64,000 bases of DNA from Micractinium sp. NFX-FRZ (taxonomy: Eukaryota; Chlorophyta; Trebouxiophyceae; Chlorellales; Chlorellaceae), in assembly GCA_029339195.1 (NCBI GenBank), contig JAPTJF010000201.1:39357-103356 (forward strand), read 5' to 3'. A program made the position numbers and the translations under genes. Every line of letters begins with the position of its first letter. Positions within the stretch are counted from its first letter, which is position 1. Under the pieces are notes generated by a model. It was given only the letters and a program-made list of their open reading frames with translations, did no database searches and was not told the origin of the DNA. Shown here one piece after another: positions 56,974 to 64,000 of the stretch.

Positions 56974-59900
56974 TCAGTCAGCGCTCCCACGATGCGCACT
57001 CTCGGACCGCAAGCGCTGCAGCACTTGCGTGGCGCTGGGGCGTAGGTCCGGGTCGAGCGAAGTGCAATCCTGTATTAGTTCCAGCATGGCCTGCAAGACA
57101 GCCATGTCCAGCGGCAAGCGGTGAACCAAGCAGTGCACCAAGCGGTGGCACATGGGCAGCTGGAGCTGCAAGCTTATGCGGTGCATGCATGCATCGGCCA
57201 TGCCAGCAGGGCATCCAGCCTGGTTGATGGGAGCAGGGGAGCCGGCTTAGGAGGGTTTGCAGTCAACCAGCGAGGACAGATGCCTCCCGTGCTCACCTCT
57301 GAGCACACGCCAGGCACGCGAGGCATCTGCAACTGCTCGCGCTTCTCAATCAGGGTGCACGTGGCCAGCTCGAATAGCAACAGTCCAAAGCTGCAGCAAT
57401 GGCCACGGGTTCGATTTCACGCCACAATGCAAGGAAAGTTGCACCGTGGACAAAGCAGCTTTAAAGCGGCCACATGCAGCCAGCCAGCAACAGGCAGGGC
57501 TCAACAAGCTGGCTGCTCCCAACCAAAGCGGTGCAGCAGGACGGGCAACTGATGGTGCATGCATGCTGACATGCAGCCAAGCTGAGAGGATGGGGCCCGC
57601 ATGCCCACTGGAGCCTTGTCACAACTCCCGCTCACATGCCCACAGCACGCGCCCCCTCCCCACCTGTACACATCGGCTGCCAGCGTGCAGCGCTGACCCA
57701 GCAGCTGCTCCGGAGCTGCAGTGGGGTGGCCGCATGGAAAGAGGGCACATTCACCGTCTTTTGAGCGGCATGGGAGCCTTCATGTGCGATGGTGGGCTGC
57801 ATCGCACACAGCGGGATCGCCTGGAAGGCGGGCAGGAAGCTGTCCCTCAAAAGCATGGAGGAGCGGGACGGGCTGGCGCTCGTCTCACCCGCGTGCGTGA
57901 TGGTCCACCCCACCGCTGTGCGCGCTCGGCTCCTCAGCACTTGTGAGACTCCCATATCGGTGATGCAGGCGCGCAGGTCCGCGGTCAGCAGTACGTTGCT
58001 GCAGGCAGACGGGCGGGCGGGCGGGGGGACACGGGCGGAGCAGGCAGGTATACGTGGGCGGGCAGGCGGCGGGCAGGCGGCAGGCAGGCGCGCACGTGCT
58101 GTGTGAGGGGGAGCAGGATGTAGGCAGGTCAGCTTGCAACTTCTTCAGCCATGTGATATAGGCTGGCTGGCGTGGGCAGCTGCTGGCCTGTGGCCCCGGA
58201 CAACCTCCGCAGCTCGGCACGGTGCGCACCTGGGCTTCAGGTCACCGTGCAGCACCTGCTCCCCGTGCAAGAAAGCCAGGCCCTCTGCCACGTCCAGCGC
58301 CACTTGGTGCCCCCTGCACAGCACGCAATCGCACGGGTTGACCGGTGTGGCTAGCACCGCATGCCGTGCCCTTGATCAGAGTCATGGAAAGGCACTACTC
58401 CTCTCACTCGGCAGTCTGGCCGAGGGGTGTGCCCACGGCATGCACCCATGGCCACTCACCCAGCCTCCCAGCACAGCTTTTTTCGGGCATGTGGAGCTTT
58501 CAAAGCATTCATGAGGGACCCGCCTGGCATCAGCTTCATCACGACAGCAACCACACTCCCCTGCAAACGATGTGTGGGGTGGAGCACGGAGGCATATGTT
58601 AACGTGTGACCAAGCGCCATCAGGGCATGAGGCCGCTGCCTCCCAACCATCAAACTGCGCACCCTGCACTCACGGCTGTGAGGCACTTTCCGGCCAGCCG
58701 CGGCCTCGCTGCCTGCTGCTGGCATGAGCAGAACCTGTCTGCCTGCGTGCCGCACCAGGGCACGCACACTTGGCCCGCATGCCTGCCTGCCCACAACCAA
58801 ATGCTGGTTGCCCGCTGCAGCTCATTCACGCAGCGCGCACGCACCAGAACAGCCACTCCATACAGCGGCACAATGCGCTTGTGGGTGGACTGCCGCATGA
58901 TTGCCACTTCTCTCCACACGGCAGTCTCTGCTGCGGAGGGCGCCATGCCAGGCTGCAGCTCAATCACCTGCAGCTTGGGGATGCGGGCAAAGGGGGCCAA
59001 GATGGCTGTAAGAGGCGGGTGCCAGCAGCAGCACGCGCTCAGGGAGGGGCAAACTTGCGCCGGCCAGCGCCAGTTGGCCAGCTGGCAAAGCAGCCCTGCA
59101 TTGCCAGCTCAGTCTGCGACTTGGTCCTGCCTCTGCACCGGCCAGGCGGCGGCGAAGACGCACCTTGGCTGCGACATCCTGGCCACTCAATTTGGCCAGA
59201 TATGTGACAGCAGACCCTCCGGTGCCTAGCACTACCATGCCGCGGTCGTCAAAGACAAACTGCAGGGACGGGGCAGGGGGAGGGGAGGGCAGGTAAGTGA
59301 GGACAGGTCAGGTCAGGTCAGGTCAGGTCAGGCAGGGCAGGGCAAGGCAGGGCAGGTTAGGGCAGGGAAGGGCAGGGAAGGGCATGTAGTTGAGGACAGG
59401 GCAGGGCAGGGCAGGGCAGGGCAGGGCAGCCAGAGGGGCGAGGGCAGCGGGGCAGCGCACAAGGCTCTGAGTAGGGCAGAACAGCCCTGGAAGAGGGCAC
59501 ATGCACCAACAATATGTGAGGGGTGACCTTCCCCTTGGTCCCCTGCTCTCCCCCTAGTAAGGTCGACGTGGACACCAACCAACCAAGGGACCAGCAGTTG
59601 AGCCACCAGCACCCCGCCTCACCCTGAGGTCCCCAGGCAGCAGCTGCAGTGAGGTGGTGTCCAGGCCCCAATGGCAGTGCACCGGCATCCTTGCCTCCTT
59701 GCCAGAGGCGGCTCTTGCGCCTGCCCCTGATGTCACCGGGCCGTCCTCAGGCACCGCAGGGCGATCCTCAGGCACCGCTTCAAGCGTGTGCGGTGGGGAG
59801 GAGTTGAGGAGGCAGAGTTGGATGGATCCGCTGCCGCGCCTGGCCAGCTCTGCGCTCAGCAGGGCTTTGAGGCGTGCCTGCCTGCCACTCGGTGCATCAC

Positions 59901-62727
59901 TCAGATGCGGCGACGTGGGTGCTGACACTGAGCCGATACTGCCCTCAGCTGTGCCGCCAAGCTGCCAAAGGGGCTGCACCTCACGCTCAGTGCTGTGGCT
60001 GCCGTGGGCTCTGCGGCGCCGCAGCCGGCGCCGCAGCAGCACACGGCTCGCACCCCCGGCAGCTACAAGTGCAGCAAACGGGAGCACCGCCACCAGGCTG
60101 GCATGTGCTGCCTGCAGCGATGCGTGGCGCCCGCTTGATGTTGGCCCAGGCTGCAGGGCGACGAAGGAGGATGCCGCACAGGGCGGGAGGGCAGGGCTGG
60201 AGCCGGTGTCGCTCAGAACCCTGCAAAAGGGATGCCGCTTGTTTGGTGCTAAATTGTGAGCGCTCTCAAAAAGGGGTGCAGGGAGAACTTGGCAAGCGGG
60301 CCCTGCCATCGTGTCAGGCCACCCAGGGTCTCGTGTGCGGCGGCCGGGGGCACTGGCAGGGGGCAGGGCAGGGCACTCACAGCACGCGGAGGTTTTGGGC
60401 AAAGGGTGCACGGCACCACGCATCCGGCACGCTGCCGCTCACACTCGTGCCGCCCAGCCGCCTGCAGAAAACAGAAGCCAGCACAGGGTCAAGCTGACAG
60501 CACAGCTGGTGCCTGCGGAGGGGCCGGACCTCAGGGCCTGCCAGCCCTGCTGCGCATGCATGCAAGCATGCACAGGATGCACAGCATGCACAGCATGGCC
60601 AGCAAGCACAGCATGCCAGCCGTGCAAGCGGCGAGCACCGGGCTCACAGTGTCTTCAGGTTTGCCCAGGACAGGTTGCCAGGCAGCGTGCCCCCCAGCTG
60701 GGAGTTGCCCGACAGATCCAGAGCGTGCAGGCGTGGCAGCGCGCCAGGTTGCAGCCAGGCTGGCGGGAAGGCGGGGCCGGACAGGGCGTTGCTGCCCAGG
60801 GAGAGCGCTTCAAAAGTGGACGAGGAGGCCCAGGCATCGGGGAGCGCCCCCGAAAAGCGGTTGCCTCCCACCTGCAGAACGGCAGGCGGGAGGTCGGACA
60901 GGCACAGCGCCGGTGGGCAGCCGCCAGGGGCTGCTGCAGGCGGGCAGGGGCGCACTGGCAGGCAGCGAGCGCAGTGCTGCTGATACTGCGTGTGGACGTA
61001 TGGAAACGACCGTGGCACTCACTCACCAAAAGCCCTGTCAGCCGGGGGTGGTGGTCTAGCAGGCGAGGCAGCAGCGTCCCAGTCAGTTCGTTGCTCGTGA
61101 AGTCGCTGCACACGCCAAAAGAAAAGCGGGGCGCTCAATGTGATGAGCAGAAGTGGTGGGCAGGAGTGGCACAGCAGTGCGCCTGTGCAGCTGCGCAGCA
61201 CAGCTGACTTGCATGCAGGCTAGGGCAGGCCTGTTGGCCTTGCTGCAGTAGCAACCATAGCACCCACTCGCTGTGCTGCGAGGAGAAGTTTTCAGGTCGA
61301 GCAAGCCAGCTGTGGGGCCAGGCGACCATCCCAACCCGGGCAGCGACCGCACGGCACACTCACAGTCTCTTGAGCTGGGGGAAGCCGCCAGCACTCCAGG
61401 ACGGAGGGAGGGAGCCGGTGAGTCCCAAATTATCCAGAACCAGTGCTTCAAGGTTTGGGAAGCCATCCGCGATCGCCCATGACAGAGGCAGCGCCCCGCC
61501 TGCACCCGCCGCGCGCGGCGCATCCGCACGCTGCGCCACATGTTGACGTTGCCCGGAGACCTCTAACAGGCGCAGCTCACGGAACCCTTTGGACCAGGCC
61601 TCCGGCAGCCCCCCCAGTACAGAGACTTGCACGGACAGCTGCCGCAGGCTGGGCAGGACTGCAGGGTCGGCGCCCCAGCTGGCAGGCAGCGTGGTTTGCA
61701 GGGCTGGGAACTCCAACTCCAGGCGTTCCAGGCGTAGCAGCGCTCCGTGCGGGATGCTGGGAAGGGGGGCGCTCAGCGAGCGGCCTGCCAGGGACAGCCT
61801 GCAGAGGGGTGCAGGGCGTTTGTGAGGGCCTACAAAGGGCGTGTGCATAGGGGGTGTACTTAGGGTCACACAAGTGAAGGCAAGCAGAGGCGAGGGTGGA
61901 CACCAAAGTGAAGCCAATGGCGTTGAGGACACAATAGTACGCCAGGCTGTGGCCTACCATTTTAGGCGCGGAAACGCCCCCGGCACCAGCCACGCGGCGG
62001 GGATGGGCGGCCAGGGCAGCACGGCGCTCTGGCAGACCAGGAGGCACACCTCCAACCACTGCAGCCGCGCCAGCGCTGGCACAAGAGGACCCTCGATGGC
62101 TGCGCCGCCCGCTGCAGTGGCTCCGTGGCCAATCTGCCCGTATTGCGTCAGCTTTCTAGCACACGCAGGATGCAAGGCCAGACAATTGGTCAGGCATGTT
62201 TGAGTTTACTGTTGCCGGGGCGGCAGCTAGCAAGCACGCGCCACCGAGCTGAAAGCTGCCCTGGGTTATCACTCCGGGGCCCTGGTGGGCGCCTGCCCCG
62301 CCGCCCCACCGCGCTCACAAGCAACGGCACAGCAGGTAGGCAGGCGCGGCTCACATTTCTTTCACGCGGCCTTCAGCGTTGCACGCCACGCCACCCCAGC
62401 TGCACACGTCAATGGCGCTGTCTGGCAGCCAGCCAGGCAGGTTGGCAACCCATGCGGTCGGGGTTGCCCACACCGCGGCCCGCAGTCGGCGCAGGATGGC
62501 GGCGTCTGCAGCCGTAGGGCAAGGGCAGGCATGGCAGGGGCAAGCTGAGCAGCCTGCCAGCGGAGCGGCACAGGCCTGCAATCCTTTCCCAGGATCCCCC
62601 AGTGCATCGCCCCGAACTTACCCTCAGCAGTAGCAGCAGCAGCAGCCACCAGTGGTGCCGCCACGAGGAGGAGCGCCAGGAAGGAGGCCGCCAGCACCCC
62701 CGCCGCCGCCACCTTTGTTGAGGCCAT
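56974..62727 (-). CDS. LRR receptor-like kinase D
   Basis: This is the duplicate of kinase B, about 907 residues, with the same exon plan; all sixteen exons can be found with open frames and conserved splice borders. Signal peptide MASTKVAAAGVLAASFLALL; LRRs such as NELTGTLLPRLL and GGNRFSGALPDAW; membrane helix AVLPFAALVAAGGASRVLL; kinase with LGTGGSAV, VAAK, HGD, DMG, APEQL and DPDLRPSATQVLQRL. It differs from B by a four-residue deletion in the large LRR exon (near VSGQRQHVAQ) and scattered substitutions, including some in the ectodomain (AAIEGPLVP for AASESPLVP). No defect is seen, so it is probably functional. Confidence 0.85.
59295..59430. repeat. (GGTCA/GGGCA)n microsatellite in kinase D intron
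   Basis: Pentamer array corresponding to the one in kinase B at 46766-46935, but arranged differently, with a purer GGGCA block at 59398-59430. Confidence 0.8.
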
Positions 62728-63150
62728 GCTTGCCGCTGTCGGGTTCGGCAGCTGGTCAGGGGTGCGTCACAACAACGTGCTCGGCTGGCGTCGAGCTGCT
62801 CCAGCTATCTGCCGCCGCATCATCCTGCGGTCGCATAGGGCCACCCTCAATTGACCCCTGTCACACGTTACAAACGAACCGGGCACCACATGGCAGCAAC
62901 GCAACCGCAAACTACAATATGCAGACAGGCGTACCTTCCGCGGTCATGGCGTACCTCCCAGGGCAGAGGTACTGCTGCGCCAAGCGGGTGCCGCTGCTAC
63001 CATCACCTGCGGCCACCTCCTTCACACCACCTTACCGCCATCATCATGTGACTCGTCTGTACTTTGAATCAGATTATATATATAGCAGCAGCAGCGGCCA
63101 TTCATCACCAGCAGCGCAGCAGCCGCAGCAGCATCACAACAAAACCCAAA
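62728..63150. promoter_or_regulatory. Divergent spacer, kinase D promoter and LINE-like frame leader
   Basis: About 420 bases between the kinase D start (-) and the ATG of the LINE-like frame (+). It is shared with the region upstream of kinase B up to about 63139, except for a TATATATATA run at 63075-63084, which the B copy lacks. Confidence 0.5.
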
Positions 63151-64000
63151 ATGACAACCCTGCGCAGCCAGAGCAGCCAGGCAGCCGCCGGCAAGAGCGA
63201 TGTGGCCTCGCGCGAAGTGCTGGCCGCCGGCACCAAAACAGCCATCGCGGCACTCGCCAAGCGCGCTGGCGTGAGCATCCCAACAACCGGCGATGTGGAA
63301 ACACAGCAAGCCCACCTCCTGCGCGCCCTGTGCGCCGCCCGCAAGCTCGAGGAGCAGACCCACGCTGCGGCCTACGCTGAGCTGAAGCAGCAGCTCGAGG
63401 TGCAGCAGCACGAGGTGCAGCAGCTCAAGGCGCAGCTGGGCGAGCTCACAACCACAGCAGAGGCAAACCAAGAAGCGCTCGCAGCCACGGCCGCCCAGGA
63501 GGCCGCCGCCGCAGCGAAAGCAGCGGCAGCAGCCGCAGCTGGGGACCGTGCAGCAGCAGCAGAGGACCGCGCAGAGGCAGCGGACAGCGCAGCGCAGCAG
63601 CAGCTGGCAGACCAGGCAATCCTCTTCATGGGGGACAACAAAGCAGAGGCGCTGCGGGACCAGCCCGACGCGCTGCTGAAGACAGCGCGGGAGCTGCTCC
63701 CCTTTGCCGACCCCTCCACCATCAAGCAGGCCATCCTCCTCAAACCCCCCGTCAGCGGCGGCAAGCCCGCGCCGCTGGTGGTCACTTTCAGCGACGTGCG
63801 CGCCAAGGCAGTTGCGCTGAGCGGGGCGCGCAAGGCGCGCCAGGCCAGCAGCGAGGGCGGCGGCGTGCGCATCGCTGCCCGCCTCACCCGCTGGCAGCAG
63901 GAGCGCCGCAGCGCCCTGCGGCCGCAGCTGGAGCAGCTCAAGGCAGACGGCGTGGCCGTGCGCATGTGGCGCGGGCACCTCCTGCAGAAGGAGACCTCCA
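63151..64000 (+). mobile_element. LINE ORF1p-like reading frame, partial at right edge
   Basis: From the ATG at 63151 one frame stays open for 283 codons to the window end, so no stop is seen. The first 150 residues are Ala/Gln/Glu-rich and form a coiled coil (AELKQQLEVQQHEVQQLKAQ). The last 110 residues follow the L1 ORF1p order: a strand VVTFSDVRAKAVALSGARKA like the RNA-binding domain, then VRIAARLTRWQQERRSALRP and LKADGVAVRMWRGHLL like its C-terminal domain. ORF1p is the RNA chaperone of L1-type retrotransposons; the reverse transcriptase frame would lie outside the window. No CxxC knuckle, poly(A) tail or target-site duplication can be checked here. A host coiled-coil protein that shares this fold is the alternative. 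Confidence 0.6.

Larger units (their letters stand above)
51078..63139. repeat. Segmental duplication, right copy (genes C and D)
   Basis: This is the second copy of the block at 38581-50608. The left border falls in the intron after the activation-loop exon of the kinase. The right border is about a dozen bases before the start codon of the LINE-like frame. Confidence 0.88.

Noticed and set aside
59295..59430. Possible telomere-like or centromere satellite array
   Set aside because: Units are GGTCA/GGGCA pentamers inside an intron, not TTTAGGG, and the array is only about 130 bases.
63022..63978. Long minus-strand open frame opposite the LINE-like frame
   Set aside because: The plus frame is open over the same stretch, has a coherent coiled coil and RNA-binding pattern, and explains the codon bias; the minus product is Cys/Leu-rich noise.
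1..64000. CRISPR arrays, operons, ribosome binding sites, rRNA genes
   Set aside because: The spliced eukaryotic gene structure rules out bacterial signals, and no direct-repeat/spacer array or rRNA sequence was seen.

Overview
The window looks like nuclear DNA of a unicellular green alga, most likely a Chlorella-type trebouxiophyte. The DNA is visibly GC-rich, genes are dense on both strands, and almost every gene is cut by short introns of roughly 60-600 bases with GT..CAG borders (a few are GC..AG). Several genes carry the chlorophyte poly(A) signal TGTAA downstream of the stop. Gene models were built by hand: splice sites were chosen so that reading phase is kept across every intron and the protein matches a known family where one is recognisable. 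No alignment or search was run, so family calls rest on motifs.

Left part (1-37.6 kb), mostly housekeeping genes. In order: a partial unknown gene (-); a Q/P-rich G-patch protein (+); a small secreted cysteine-rich protein with a 12-base microexon (+); an RCC1-repeat protein (-); the proteasome lid subunit RPN8 (-), divergent from a small mitochondrial protein (+); the cap-binding subunit CBP20 (-), divergent from a membrane-anchored kelch protein (+); a DJ-1/PfpI protein (-); an unknown plastid Lys/Ala/Pro-rich protein (-); a Mis18-like centromere-licensing protein (-), divergent from sterol 14-demethylase CYP51 (+); and an ankyrin-repeat protein (+).

Right part (37.6-62.7 kb): a head-to-tail array of four minus-strand genes with a plant-type receptor-kinase layout: signal peptide, LRRNT_2-like cap, leucine-rich repeats, one membrane segment, Ser/Thr kinase. 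Two of them (A, B) trace as 16 phase-consistent exons each. A pair-wise block of about 12 kb has been duplicated, giving A-B and C-D. D looks intact. C has a one-base deletion in the glycine-loop exon and has lost its last three exons, so it is called a pseudogene. At the right edge, directly beside the duplication border, a plus-strand reading frame runs off the window; its coiled coil plus RNA-binding/C-terminal pattern resembles ORF1p of L1-type LINEs.

The most unusual pattern is spread over six genes. Many introns contain a degenerate second copy of the end of the preceding exon together with its splice donor, usually 75-120 bases further on. This 'donor echo' is seen in RPN8, CBP20, DJ-1, the kelch gene and five introns of CYP51. 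RCC1 shows a similar repeat on the acceptor side.
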